Shown piece by piece: positions 8,436 through 17,993 of a stretch of DNA of 63,099 nt. The stretch is from Pseudomonadota bacterium (lineage in GTDB: Bacteria; Pseudomonadota; Gammaproteobacteria; DSM-16500). The DNA lies in assembly GCA_021807565.1 (NCBI GenBank), contig JAKBCU010000001.1:1-63099 (forward strand). Direction: 5' to 3'. A program made the translations under genes and the position numbers. The notes below the pieces were generated by a model. That model saw only the letters and a program-made list of their open reading frames with translations. It was not told where the DNA came from and made no database searches. Position 1 is the first letter of the stretch; the number at the start of each line of letters is the position of its first letter.

Positions 8436-8953
8436 AGGGACGATGCGTGTTTGGTTAACATCCGTGTCGTGTCACGTGATGCCAGATAGTTTGCAATATC
8501 ATATACAATCGCAAGCCACATTTGTTGATAGACACTTTGCGCTTCATTGCTTCCGCCTAAAATTTGGTTTGATTGAATGGGTAAGCTGCGTATTTCACTG
8601 ACAGATTGTTTTGGGACTAGTATGTTTCCTTTTATATCAGTGAGCTGAAAAGTCACTTTTACAATTAAATTATATTGGCGGCTTTGTTGATTACTACTGA
8701 CACTTAATAATTGTTGCGATTCTGATTCTTCAAGAATATCAAGAATAATGCTGGCTTGTTCAGGTGATGAAGCGACCGTAATACCAGACATTTTGAAATA
8801 ATCGCGCAAATTCCGTGCCAATGCGTTATAAGGCGCTGCTGTTTTGATATAAGGGTGATGCAGCGGTGCTGCCAGTACAACAGGTTGTCGAAGCTGAAAT
8901 CCGCAACTGGTCATACTGATAGCCATTAATAAGTATACGAATGCATGCCGCAT
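8432..8953 (-). CDS. lptE: LPS-assembly lipoprotein LptE
   Basis: LptE plugs the LptD barrel and takes part in inserting lipopolysaccharide into the outer leaflet. A lipoprotein signal peptide is clear: hydrophobic residues 5-13 and a lipobox ending at Cys17 (MTSCGFQLR). CGFQLR is the usual mature start of LptE/RlpB. The 173-residue length and the position between leuS and holA agree. Its ATG overlaps the leuS stop by one base. Confidence 0.92.
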   Translation of the reverse strand: MRHAFVYLLMAISMTSCGFQLRQPVVLAAPLHHPYIKTAAPYNALARNLRDYFKMSGITVASSPEQASIILDILEESESQQLLSVSSNQQSRQYNLIVKVTFQLTDIKGNILVPKQSVSEIRSLPIQSNQILGGSNEAQSVYQQMWLAIVYDIANYLASRDTTRMLTKHASSL

Positions 8954-11451
8954 TACTTATCCTCCGTGACAATATTCACTAGTCTACCTTGTACCGTAAT
9001 AATTTTTTTAATGATTTTATCTGCAATGCTTTGCTGGATTTTAGTGTTGCTCGTTACGATCTCCTGAATGGTTTTATCGTCGGCATGGGTTGGGACTGTA
9101 ACATGTCCGCGCAATTTCCCATTAATTTGCACAACCATGTTGATTTGATCAACCGTCACAGCAAGCGCGCTGATTTTTTTAGGCCACGGTGCATCAATGA
9201 GCAACCCGGGATAACCTAAATTATGCCATAGCTGATGAGTGATGTGGGGTGCAATCGGTGCAAGCAAACGCAATAAAATGCTCATTCCGTGATGTAGAAT
9301 CATGTCTTGCACAGTAGAATCCGCATGTTCAATGTCAGGTATTTTAATCAATAAATTAAAGAGTTTCATGCAGCCTGACACTACGGTATTGAGTTGCAAT
9401 CTTTCATAATCATAACGTATTTGTTGAATGATCTCTTGCAGTTGTTGTAATGACTCGCGTTGTTTTGCATTGAGTGTCGTTAAATCAATTTGAATGGAGT
9501 CTACATTAACCCGTGTGTTTTGGTTGATTAAAAGGGGGTGTATGTCATAAGCGAATGTCCATAGCCGTTTTAAAAATCGATGTGAGCCTTCAACACCGCT
9601 ATCCGACCATTCTAAACTTTGTTCAGGGGGTGCCGCAAAAATAATAAATAATCGAACTGTGTCTGCACCAAAGCGTTCTATTAAAGGTTGCGGATCTACG
9701 GTATTACCTTTAGATTTTGACATCTTAATCCCTTGGTTTAATACCATTCCTTGCGTTAATAGCCGTGTAAAGGGCTCATTCGTATTCACCAACCCTTCAT
9801 CGCGCATCGCTTTATGAATAAATCTTGCATACAGTAAATGCATGACAGCATGCTCGATGCCGCCAATATATTGATCGACAGGTAACCAATAGTTGGCACG
9901 ACCGTCTAGCATAGCATTGTCTTGCTTTTTACAGGCAAAGCGTGCGTAATACCAAGAGGATTCGAAGAAGGTGTCGAACGTATCCATTTCCCGTTCAGCA
10001 GAACTGCCGCAGGTTGGACAGGTAGTTTGGTAAAAGGCAGGCATGGTTTTTAGTGGAGAAGTCACACCCGTGAAAGCCACATCTTGCGGTAATAATACCG
10101 GTAAGTCTTTATCAGGTACGGCCACAGGACCGCAGTGAGCACAGTGAATAATAGGGATGGGCGTACCCCAATAGCGTTGTCTGGAGATACCCCAATCGCG
10201 CAAGCGAAAGTTTACACGAAGTGTGCCAATGCCTTGTTTTTCCAATGTATGAGCAATAGTCAGTGCTGCCACATTGGAGTTTTGTCCTGTAAATTGCCCT
10301 GATGCAACGAGGATACCGGGTTGCGTGTAAGCGGCTTTTGTGAAATCCCACTCTGTTTTATCCATCGGTTCTATGACTGGCTGAATCGGTAGTTGATAGA
10401 GTTGAGCAAATTCAAAATCACGTTGATCGTGGGCTGGAACGGACATCACGGCACCGGAACCATACTCCATGAGCACAAAATTGGCGACCCAGATGGGCAA
10501 TTTTTCTCCGGTGATGGGATGAAGCGCATATAATCCGGTAGGAACACCACGTTTTTCAAGTGTGGCAAAATCGGCTTCTGCTACTTTCACATGACGGCAT
10601 TCGTTTAAAAAAGTGTGTAGCGTTGGATTCTGTTCTGCTGCCTGTTTTGCAATGGGATGTTGTGGTGCGATGGCAATATAGGTCACGCCAAATAGTGTAT
10701 CAGGACGTGTCGTAAAAATACTTAATTGCTGTGAGCCGTCTACCAGATTAAACCTAACATCGACACCTTCAGAACGACCTATCCAATTACGTTGCATGGT
10801 TTTGACTTGTTCTGGCCACAAAGGCAGTTTGTCCAAGTCCGCTAATAATTCATCTGCATAAGCCGTAATTTTGAAAAACCACTGAGGAATGTCGCGTCTT
10901 TCTACTAAAGCACCAGAACGCCAACCTCGGCCATTTACCACTTGTTCATTGGCCAAGACCGTTTGATCCACTGGATCCCAATTGACTTCCGTATTTTTTT
11001 TATAAACCAACCCTTTTTGATATAACTTAAGAAAAAACCATTGTTCCCAACGGTAATAAGCCGGGTCACAGGTAGTGATTTCACGACTCCAATCATAAGC
11101 AAAGCCTAATCGCATGAATTGCTTGCGCATATGAGCGATATTTTGATAAGTCCATTCTGCAGGAGGCACATTACGTTGGATGGCTGCATTTTCAGCAGGA
11201 AGACCAAACGCATCCCAACCCATTGGCTGCAATACATTTTTTCCCAGCATTCGCTGATAGCGTGAAACGACATCGCCAAGCGTATAGTTACGTACGTGTC
11301 CCATGTGTAGTTGTCCGCTTGGATAAGGAAACATCGTCAGACAATAAAATTTTTCTTTATTTAAGTTTTCCGTTGTCTGAAAACAGTCATGCTCATTCCA
11401 ATAGTGTTGGGCATTGATTTCTATTTGTTGTGGATTATATTGCGCTTCCAT
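8953..11451 (-). CDS. leuS: Leucyl-tRNA synthetase
   Basis: This class I synthetase attaches leucine to tRNA-Leu. The 832 residues include the HMGH form of the HIGH motif at 49-52, the CP1 editing domain in the middle (TTRPDTLFGVTYIAIAP; the editing pocket), a zinc-ribbon-like segment (CAHCG and CPTCG), and KMSKSKGN near residue 600. Its length is about that of bacterial LeuS (E. coli 860). It begins 9 bases after lnt, suggesting that lnt and leuS are transcribed together. A matching tRNA-Leu(TAG) is at 56381. Confidence 0.98.
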   Translation of the reverse strand: MEAQYNPQQIEINAQHYWNEHDCFQTTENLNKEKFYCLTMFPYPSGQLHMGHVRNYTLGDVVSRYQRMLGKNVLQPMGWDAFGLPAENAAIQRNVPPAEWTYQNIAHMRKQFMRLGFAYDWSREITTCDPAYYRWEQWFFLKLYQKGLVYKKNTEVNWDPVDQTVLANEQVVNGRGWRSGALVERRDIPQWFFKITAYADELLADLDKLPLWPEQVKTMQRNWIGRSEGVDVRFNLVDGSQQLSIFTTRPDTLFGVTYIAIAPQHPIAKQAAEQNPTLHTFLNECRHVKVAEADFATLEKRGVPTGLYALHPITGEKLPIWVANFVLMEYGSGAVMSVPAHDQRDFEFAQLYQLPIQPVIEPMDKTEWDFTKAAYTQPGILVASGQFTGQNSNVAALTIAHTLEKQGIGTLRVNFRLRDWGISRQRYWGTPIPIIHCAHCGPVAVPDKDLPVLLPQDVAFTGVTSPLKTMPAFYQTTCPTCGSSAEREMDTFDTFFESSWYYARFACKKQDNAMLDGRANYWLPVDQYIGGIEHAVMHLLYARFIHKAMRDEGLVNTNEPFTRLLTQGMVLNQGIKMSKSKGNTVDPQPLIERFGADTVRLFIIFAAPPEQSLEWSDSGVEGSHRFLKRLWTFAYDIHPLLINQNTRVNVDSIQIDLTTLNAKQRESLQQLQEIIQQIRYDYERLQLNTVVSGCMKLFNLLIKIPDIEHADSTVQDMILHHGMSILLRLLAPIAPHITHQLWHNLGYPGLLIDAPWPKKISALAVTVDQINMVVQINGKLRGHVTVPTHADDKTIQEIVTSNTKIQQSIADKIIKKIITVQGRLVNIVTEDK

Positions 11452-11460
11452 AAAATTCTC

Positions 11461-12987
11461 TCAAAATAATTGATGTTGTCTTTTTTGCCTCATTTTGGCC
11501 AGATATAAACATAGCATCAGGATGGCAAAAAGGGGGAACAATCCCATTTTTTGCCAAGGAGTCTTGCCTTGCATGGGTTGCACCTGATCGGTTAATACAT
11601 AGGCTTGATGGATAGGCGCGGCCGATTTCACGCTTCCATTGGCCTCTATAATAGCAGTAATCCCATCATTTGACACAAATAAGACGGGTTTTCTCATTTC
11701 AATGGCGCGCATTCTAGCCGCTTCTAAATGCTGTGGTTCTGCAGTCGAATGACCAAACCAAGCATCGTTGCTGACTGTCAACAAGACATTGGCGTTGCCA
11801 TCTGCTAAGCGAACTTGTTCGGGAAAAACAATTTCATAACAAATGAAAGTCGATAGGTTGATGTTTCCTGCTTTTAAAGGATGAGAAGGCGCTGTGCCCG
11901 GTACAAACGTTGACATTGGAACATGTAAAAAATCCAGCATCCGATTCAATAAAGATTGAAAAGGAACGTATTCGCCAAAAGGCACTAAGCGTTTTTTTAA
12001 GTAAAAGTCTTTTTTTTCACCGAGTAGCATGACTGCATTGTAATAGGAATCGGTTCCTTCGATATGAATGGGAATACCCGTGATAAAACTCGTATGAGTT
12101 TCTTTTGCCTTATCTTCTAATGAGTGAATCAGGGGTTCAATGTGTTGCATCGGAATCGGTAAGGCGGATTCTGGCCAAACAATCATAGCGCTATCCCAAT
12201 GTGTCTTGGTTAAATCGACATAACGATCCAGAGTAAACTGCAAGCTTTCAGGAGACCATTTGAGTGCTTGAGGAATATTGCCTTGAACTAAGCTCACTTG
12301 GATGGGAGGGCCATAGGGTTTTGTCCAACTCACAAAACTGAGAACGCTACCTGTCATCCAAATGAATACCAGGATGAGAAAATTCACGTACATGGGTTGA
12401 TAGGCTGTTCTTTTCATTTGTATCAACGCATTCAATAACAAACCACTGCTTAAGATCACTAGAAAGGAAACACCCAATACACTCAGTATGGGAGCAAAGC
12501 CTTGTAGTGGTGAATTGACTTGACTCTCACCAATGAGTAGCCATGGAAAACCCGTTAATACCCAACTTCTTAGCCATTCAGAGAGGACCCATAAGGCAGG
12601 AAAGGCGCAGAGTAACTGAGTTGAGTTGTTAGCGGGAAAAAATCGACGTAAAAAATAACTGGTTCCTGCAGGGAATAATGCCAGTATGGCAATGAAACTC
12701 GCGGTAATGAGCCCTGCTAACCACATGGAAACATTGCCAAAGGTGTGGATGCTGATAAAAATCCAATATACGCCCGTGCCAAACCATCCCATTCCATATA
12801 GCCAGCCTCGAACAAAAGCTGTTCCAGGTGAGGCTTTTAAAATCAAAAAAAGGAGTAGAGCAGGTGAGAGCACCGCAAGGGGAAAGATACTAAAGGGGGC
12901 AAAAGCCAGTGTGAGTGCTATGCCGGCCAATAGACATAAGGTATTTTTTACCAGCTGATGGACAGGAAAAATCAATGTGAATGTCAT
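11461..12987 (-). CDS. lnt: Apolipoprotein N-acyltransferase
   Basis: Lnt adds the third acyl chain to the N-terminal cysteine of lipoproteins in the inner membrane. The 508-residue protein has six or so N-terminal membrane helices (to about residue 210), a nitrilase-fold periplasmic domain and a final C-terminal membrane helix. The Glu-Lys-Cys catalytic motifs are visible: MIVWPESALP, KKRLVPFGEYVP and STFICYEIVFPE. It heads the eight-gene minus-strand run ending with parB. It is divergent from the LbtU-like porin across a 288-base gap. Confidence 0.95.
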   Translation of the reverse strand: MTFTLIFPVHQLVKNTLCLLAGIALTLAFAPFSIFPLAVLSPALLLFLILKASPGTAFVRGWLYGMGWFGTGVYWIFISIHTFGNVSMWLAGLITASFIAILALFPAGTSYFLRRFFPANNSTQLLCAFPALWVLSEWLRSWVLTGFPWLLIGESQVNSPLQGFAPILSVLGVSFLVILSSGLLLNALIQMKRTAYQPMYVNFLILVFIWMTGSVLSFVSWTKPYGPPIQVSLVQGNIPQALKWSPESLQFTLDRYVDLTKTHWDSAMIVWPESALPIPMQHIEPLIHSLEDKAKETHTSFITGIPIHIEGTDSYYNAVMLLGEKKDFYLKKRLVPFGEYVPFQSLLNRMLDFLHVPMSTFVPGTAPSHPLKAGNINLSTFICYEIVFPEQVRLADGNANVLLTVSNDAWFGHSTAEPQHLEAARMRAIEMRKPVLFVSNDGITAIIEANGSVKSAAPIHQAYVLTDQVQPMQGKTPWQKMGLFPLFAILMLCLYLAKMRQKRQHQLF

Positions 12988-13207
12988 GGCAAATCATTTT
13001 ATAAAAATGCCAGTGTAACGGAAAATATTTTCTTGAGCTAATGGTTATTTTTTGTTAGGGTTGTTTGATGCAAGCTTAATCATGAAGATAAAGCCTCAGC
13101 AATTCATCGTAGGATGCCAAGAGCAATCCTTTTTTAGCAAGAAATCACGATAGGACATCAGATTCCGCTCTATAAATTCCGAAAACAGAAAGGAATTGGT
13201 TGGTATT

Positions 13208-13228
13208 TCTTTTGCGGCTGGCAAAAGA
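13208..13228. repeat. Perfect 8-bp inverted repeat in the porin leader
   Basis: TCTTTTGC, a 5-base loop GGCTG and GCAAAAGA form a perfect 8-bp palindrome 47 bases before the porin start codon. It could be an mRNA hairpin in the 5' untranslated region or a binding site for a dimeric regulator. The rest of the gap 12988-13275 is AT-rich and presumably holds the divergent lnt and porin promoters. Confidence 0.4.
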
Positions 13229-13275
13229 CATCTCAACAAATCCAGATATTAATCTATTTTGAAGGAGATCACTTC

Positions 13276-14865
13276 ATGAAGCAAAGGCTAAAGCCATTGG
13301 GAGTGAGTTTGTGTCTATTAAGCATGGTTTCAACAGAGGCATTTGCAACAGATTCAGCAACATCAGAAAATATTATTTCTTCACGTACACAGCATTTGGA
13401 GGCTCAACTGAATCAGCTGCAAGCAGAAGTGGCTTCTTTAAAACGTCAAGTGCAATCTGAAAAAAAGGCATCGAACAACAAGAAAACAACACAGCATGTT
13501 ACACCGACTCATACCGAGATTTCGCCTAAAACGACAACAGTGGGGTCAAAAAACACGCCCACACTCACTGATGAACCGAATTATTTTCCAATTGATCTTG
13601 ATGTTCCAGGTCAATCCTTTGTGTCAAGCGGCCCTTATCTTGGCATCCCATTGCAATATTCTGGGTCTAACTTAATTATCAATAATCCTAGCGTCGATCA
13701 AGACGTTGCATTGTTGAATATCCGAAAAGGCATTCACAATCGGTTGGAAGCGTTGGGTGTGAAAGAAGAAGACGATCACGCTCACGTATTACTCAGCGGA
13801 ATTGTTGAAGGTCAAGCCATGTATAAGCAAATCGGTGGCGGCCCTGACTCCACAGGAATCGATTTAACAAGTGCCGGTTTAGATGCCTATATTTTAGGTC
13901 CTAGCAGTTGGATTTCTTCACTCATTGCATTGTCTTATGATAATAATTTGGGTTCCAACAGTGGTTCATTTAATTCAAACTCGCGTGTGCAAAACTCACG
14001 AACTTTTATTAACCAAGCGTTTGTTACGATTGGTAATTTCACTCATTCGCCATTCTATGGTACGTTTGGGCAGTTTTATGTGCCGTTTGGTACGTATAGT
14101 TCCAACATGGTAAGCAGTCCTTTAACCAAATTAATGGCGAGAACGAAAGCAAGAGCCATTGTGTTTGGTTATCAACAGCAATCAACGAATGCATTTTATG
14201 GTTCAACCTATATTTTTCAGGGTGACACTTACACGGGATCAACCAGTACCGTCAATAATGGTGGTATCAATTTAGGTTATCGTTTCAAGAAATCTGACAA
14301 TGTCTCTGGCAATATTGGCGGTGGTATTATCGCAAACCTAGCGGATTCTGTTGGGATGCAAGATACAGGTTATACCAATCCACAGTTTGGGGGGTTTGGT
14401 GGTATTGGTGGTTCGGGTAGCGAACAAATCGTGCATCGTGTGGCAGCGTATGATCTCCGTGCCTTGATTTCGTTGTACCACTTCGACATTCTTGCAGAAT
14501 ATATTACAGCAGCACAATCCTTTAGTGCGAATGATCTTACTATGAATGGCAGCGGTGCTTTGCCGCAAGCATTGAATGCGGAAGTGGCTTACTCGTTTGA
14601 AGTCTTCACCAAGCCAACGTCTATTGCTGTGGGTTATGGTATGGCAAAAGATGTGTTAGCGTTGGGCATACCAAAACAGCGTTATTCATTTGTCGTGAAT
14701 ACATCGATCTGGAAAGATACATTACAAAGTTTAGAATTGCGTCATGATGTGAATTATCGCACCAGTGATAGCGCAACAGGTTCGGTGACGTCTTCACGCA
14801 CGTTAACCTATGGCGTGGGTCAACCGAATAACATTATTACCGCACAGTTTGATGTGTATTTCTGA
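13276..14865 (+). CDS. LbtU-like outer-membrane porin
   Basis: This is an outer-membrane beta-barrel protein of the LbtU/DUF3573 type. In Legionella pneumophila LbtU takes up the siderophore legiobactin; the substrate here is not known. A signal peptide (residues 1-24, ending TEAFA) is followed by a periplasmic coiled coil (HLEAQLNQLQAEVASLKRQV, 40-59), a Thr/Lys-rich linker, and then alternating strands rich in Gly, Ser and aromatic residues. It ends in FDVYF, the terminal Phe needed for barrel assembly. GAAGGAG lies seven bases before ATG. It faces nth with a gap of 3 bases and appears to be monocistronic. Confidence 0.8.
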   Translation: MKQRLKPLGVSLCLLSMVSTEAFATDSATSENIISSRTQHLEAQLNQLQAEVASLKRQVQSEKKASNNKKTTQHVTPTHTEISPKTTTVGSKNTPTLTDEPNYFPIDLDVPGQSFVSSGPYLGIPLQYSGSNLIINNPSVDQDVALLNIRKGIHNRLEALGVKEEDDHAHVLLSGIVEGQAMYKQIGGGPDSTGIDLTSAGLDAYILGPSSWISSLIALSYDNNLGSNSGSFNSNSRVQNSRTFINQAFVTIGNFTHSPFYGTFGQFYVPFGTYSSNMVSSPLTKLMARTKARAIVFGYQQQSTNAFYGSTYIFQGDTYTGSTSTVNNGGINLGYRFKKSDNVSGNIGGGIIANLADSVGMQDTGYTNPQFGGFGGIGGSGSEQIVHRVAAYDLRALISLYHFDILAEYITAAQSFSANDLTMNGSGALPQALNAEVAYSFEVFTKPTSIAVGYGMAKDVLALGIPKQRYSFVVNTSIWKDTLQSLELRHDVNYRTSDSATGSVTSSRTLTYGVGQPNNIITAQFDVYF

Positions 14866-14868
14866 GAT

Positions 14869-15504
14869 CTAAGGGAGCGTTTTAGGGTTATATTGGCATA
14901 AGTCGTTGATCAAGCAATCGGGACAATGCGGTTTTCTCGCAGTACAAGTATAGCGACCATGAAGAATTAACCAGTGATGCGCTCCTTGTAGAAATTCCTT
15001 GGGGATAACGGCCATTAATTGTTTTTCAATTTGTTCAGGTGTAGTGCCTTTTGCTAAACCGATGCGTTGAGCCACTCGAAAAATATGGGTATCGACGGCA
15101 ATGGTGGGTTCGCCAAAGCATGTATTTAAGATGACATTCGCCGTTTTGCGGCCTACACCGGCCAAGGCTTCTAGTGCCTCTCGTGTATGAGGGACGTTAG
15201 AGTGATAGCGATCGATCAATAGATTGCAGGTGGTAAGGATGTTTTTTGCTTTAGTATTAAATAACCCAATGGTTTTAATGTATTTTTTTAATTTTTTCTC
15301 ACCTAGGGCCAGTATTTGCTCGGGCGTATTGGCGACTTTAAAAAGTACTTGAGTGGCTTTATTAACAGAAATATCAGTTGTTCGCGCAGATAAGATGACG
15401 GCAATTAATAGCTCAAAAGGGCTATGGTAAATGAGTTCGGTGCTTGGATGAGGGTTAGCACGTTGGAATCGGGCAAAAATGTCATGGATCTTTTTGGCAT
15501 TCAT
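14869..15504 (-). CDS. nth: Endonuclease III
   Basis: Nth is a DNA glycosylase/AP lyase that removes oxidised pyrimidines in base-excision repair. All key residues fall at E. coli numbering: Lys120 in the helix-hairpin-helix LAGVGRKTAN, Asp138 in VDTHIFR, and the 4Fe-4S cysteines 187, 194, 197 and 203. The 211-residue length is also the E. coli length. The start codon lies in a perfect 26-bp tandem duplication (15494-15545), described separately. The gene stands alone on the minus strand, converging with the porin. Confidence 0.97.
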   Translation of the reverse strand: MNAKKIHDIFARFQRANPHPSTELIYHSPFELLIAVILSARTTDISVNKATQVLFKVANTPEQILALGEKKLKKYIKTIGLFNTKAKNILTTCNLLIDRYHSNVPHTREALEALAGVGRKTANVILNTCFGEPTIAVDTHIFRVAQRIGLAKGTTPEQIEKQLMAVIPKEFLQGAHHWLILHGRYTCTARKPHCPDCLINDLCQYNPKTLP

Positions 15505-15545
15505 TCAATAATGGGCAACTTGGCATTCATTCAATAATGGGCAAC
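15494..15545 (-). repeat. Perfect 26-bp tandem duplication across the nth start
   Basis: Bases 15494-15519 and 15520-15545 are identical. Each copy carries ATGAATGCC on the minus strand. The copy nearer the gene supplies the nth start (15504). The other (15530) opens a nine-codon mini-ORF whose TGA overlaps the nth ATG as ATGA. The 26-base unit is not a multiple of three, so the extra copy does not extend nth. It looks like a recent slip duplication. Confidence 0.9.
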
Positions 15546-15629
15546 AAAAAAACATTCTCATCCCGTCATTTTACAGTATAATGCCATCCCAACACAGTCA
15601 TTTTACAAACAAAAACGAGTGTCTTAACC

Positions 15630-16616
15630 ATGCCAGATCAAACCCCTTATATTAGCGTTGTCATTCCCGTTTATAATGAACAGGAGACGCTTGAAGAACT
15701 CTATACTCGATTGACATCAGCACTCGATCAACTCGATAAACCGTATGAGATCATTTTGACAAACGATGGAAGTGCAGATCGTTCGAGCGAATTATTGCAA
15801 CAACTCCATCAACGTCGGCCGTCGCAGATTCGAGTGATTGAATTTAATGGTAACTTTGGCCAGCACATGGCAATTATGGCCGGTTTTGAGCGTGTGAAAG
15901 GAGAGATTATCATTACAATGGATGCCGATTTACAAAACCCACCAGAAGAAATTGGTAAATTAGTCGCTGCCATTGAAGCGGGTCACGATGTTGTGAATAC
16001 ACATCGACTAGGCAGACAAGATAATCAGTGGCGGATTTGGGTTTCAAAAATGCATAATAAAGCTCGTGCTTGGATGATGCCAAAACTGAAAATGGAAGAT
16101 GAAGGTTGTATGTTGCGTGCTTATCGACGACATATTGTCGATCTCATGGCATCGACGGGAGAATCCACGACTTTTATACCAGCGCTCGCCTTAAATTATG
16201 CAGCCAATCCTACTGAAATTGGGGTATTGCATGAAACGCGTTTTGCCGGTAAATCGAATTATGGTTTTTACAAACTGATTCGTTATAATTTTGATTTGGT
16301 GACAGGATTTTCTGTATTTCCCCTGCAAGTATTTACCATGATTGGCATGGTGATTTCGCTGTGTAGTTTTTTATTCGTACTTTTTTTGATTGGCAGACGG
16401 TTTATTGTAGGCCCTGAGGTGGAGGGTGTATTTACGCTGTTTGCTGTGATGTTTTTCTTATTAGGTATTGTCTTACTGGGGTTAGGTGTTACAGGTGAGT
16501 ATGTAGGTCGTATTTATCAAGAAGTCAGAAAGCGGCCTCGTTTTGTCATTCGCAACGTGCTCGAAAAGACAAGGTCGCCTGTTCAGGATGTACCAGTCGA
16601 AACAGTTGAGTCATAA
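15630..16616 (+). CDS. GT2 glycosyltransferase, ArnC/dolichol-phosphate-mannose-synthase-like
   Basis: The protein resembles enzymes that move a sugar from a nucleotide donor to undecaprenyl phosphate at the inner membrane. The GT-A domain shows VVIPVYNEQETL, TNDGSADRS, the metal-binding MDADLQNPPEE and the RFAGKSNYGF region. Two membrane helices follow at about residues 230-300, then a short basic cytoplasmic tail. Length (328) matches ArnC (322). Companion arn genes are absent from the neighbourhood, so the donor sugar is open; ugd, which makes a precursor of aminoarabinose, lies 11.4 kb away. It converges with the symporter gene. Confidence 0.85.
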   Translation: MPDQTPYISVVIPVYNEQETLEELYTRLTSALDQLDKPYEIILTNDGSADRSSELLQQLHQRRPSQIRVIEFNGNFGQHMAIMAGFERVKGEIIITMDADLQNPPEEIGKLVAAIEAGHDVVNTHRLGRQDNQWRIWVSKMHNKARAWMMPKLKMEDEGCMLRAYRRHIVDLMASTGESTTFIPALALNYAANPTEIGVLHETRFAGKSNYGFYKLIRYNFDLVTGFSVFPLQVFTMIGMVISLCSFLFVLFLIGRRFIVGPEVEGVFTLFAVMFFLLGIVLLGLGVTGEYVGRIYQEVRKRPRFVIRNVLEKTRSPVQDVPVETVES

Positions 16617-16631
16617 CGCGAATTCGAATCG

Positions 16632-17801
16632 TTACGAGTCACTTGCTAAATTCAATTTAACCAGTTTAATTGACGCTATTGCATCAATTAATTTTGCTAA
16701 TAACCCATTCCCCAGTACATTCATGCTAGTGATAAAAGGATCAAACAATACATAAATAGCAGTCATTAATGAAAGCATTTCTGCAGTAAAGCCAAAACAA
16801 CTTTCTAAAATGGGCAGCATGACTAAGACGCCACCGCCAGGTACTGCAGCAACAGAAAATTTCGCAGCGACAAAATAACAGACGAATATAAAATAAGAAT
16901 ACAGTGACGGTTCTGCCATTCCATAGCTTTTCATGATGGCATAGGCGAAAATGGGAATCGCAAAACAGTCGCCAAGTAAATGAATGTTGACAGTAGCGGG
17001 GATAATGGAGCGTGCTAAGTCTTTATGGTGTGCATTGCTTTGTGCGCCCGCAATGGTAAGCGGCATCGCTGCTGCGCTAGACATAGTACTAAAACCGGCA
17101 AGTGCTGCGGGTAATAGGTTTTTGATGCAACGCCAAGTATTTGATAAGTTAAAACGATTCAGCACTGCATAAAGAAATCCAATATACACAAGCAGTGAAA
17201 TGCCAATGAGGGCAAAAATCGTTGTATAATCTCTGAAAATAATTTGCATCACGCCGTCATAATGCAGCTTGATCACAAATCCTGTGATAAATAGTGGGAT
17301 TAAGTAGGCAAAACTATCGAGTAGTTTTAATACAAGACGATCCAATTTATCCGCCACCTCATGAACGAAAGGGCTATTCAATTTGCCAAGCAGAATACCA
17401 AGCAGGATGCCGCCTAACATGGCTTTATCATTGGCAATGAGCCGTGGAAACTGAAATGACCACTGCGGTAATAATTCTTTCGTGCCATGGGGTTGAATCA
17501 ACGATAAATCAAGATGATAGGCTAATTCACCCATATAATGACTTAAGAACGTCGATATAAAATTGGCGGCGCACACGCAGGCTAATATTAGCAAGATCAC
17601 TTTAGAAGCACTGTTTGACAAGTGAATCATAGTCTTAAACAGTAAACCGAAAATAATAAAGGGTAACAAAAAAATGATCAATGATTTGATCGTCAAACTG
17701 ATGCCGTACAATATTTGTTTAATAGGATCTGGGATAAAGGGATTGAGTAGTATAACCCCTGCAATAATTAGCATTAAGACTAATGGCATCTTGCGAAACA
17801 T
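16632..17801 (-). CDS. Dicarboxylate/amino acid:cation symporter (SDF/DAACS family)
   Basis: This membrane transporter should couple uptake of dicarboxylates or acidic amino acids to H+ or Na+. It has eight or so hydrophobic segments. The family's serine-rich re-entrant loop is present as GFSTMSSAAAMPLTI, as are the unwound-helix region VPGGGVLVMLPIL and the final MNVLGNGLLAKLID. The frame is open to 17867, but GAGGA eight bases before the ATG at 17801 gives a 389-residue protein with a normal N-terminus. The substrate cannot be told from the sequence. Upstream, 17868-17993 contains no gene. Confidence 0.85.
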   Translation of the reverse strand: MFRKMPLVLMLIIAGVILLNPFIPDPIKQILYGISLTIKSLIIFLLPFIIFGLLFKTMIHLSNSASKVILLILACVCAANFISTFLSHYMGELAYHLDLSLIQPHGTKELLPQWSFQFPRLIANDKAMLGGILLGILLGKLNSPFVHEVADKLDRLVLKLLDSFAYLIPLFITGFVIKLHYDGVMQIIFRDYTTIFALIGISLLVYIGFLYAVLNRFNLSNTWRCIKNLLPAALAGFSTMSSAAAMPLTIAGAQSNAHHKDLARSIIPATVNIHLLGDCFAIPIFAYAIMKSYGMAEPSLYSYFIFVCYFVAAKFSVAAVPGGGVLVMLPILESCFGFTAEMLSLMTAIYVLFDPFITSMNVLGNGLLAKLIDAIASIKLVKLNLASDS

Positions 17802-17993
17802 GTACACATTCCTCGTTTTAATAAGTATATAAATCAGTAGGGCGCTGGATACACTCGGCATGACCATTCAATTGACTGATGAGCGACTCGACTTTGCCAT
17901 ATCAGACTAGATTAGATGAAGTGAGAGCATACCCACTGACGAATTTCGAATTATATCATGTCTAGCGAATAAATCGTTATAACCTTTTATGGG

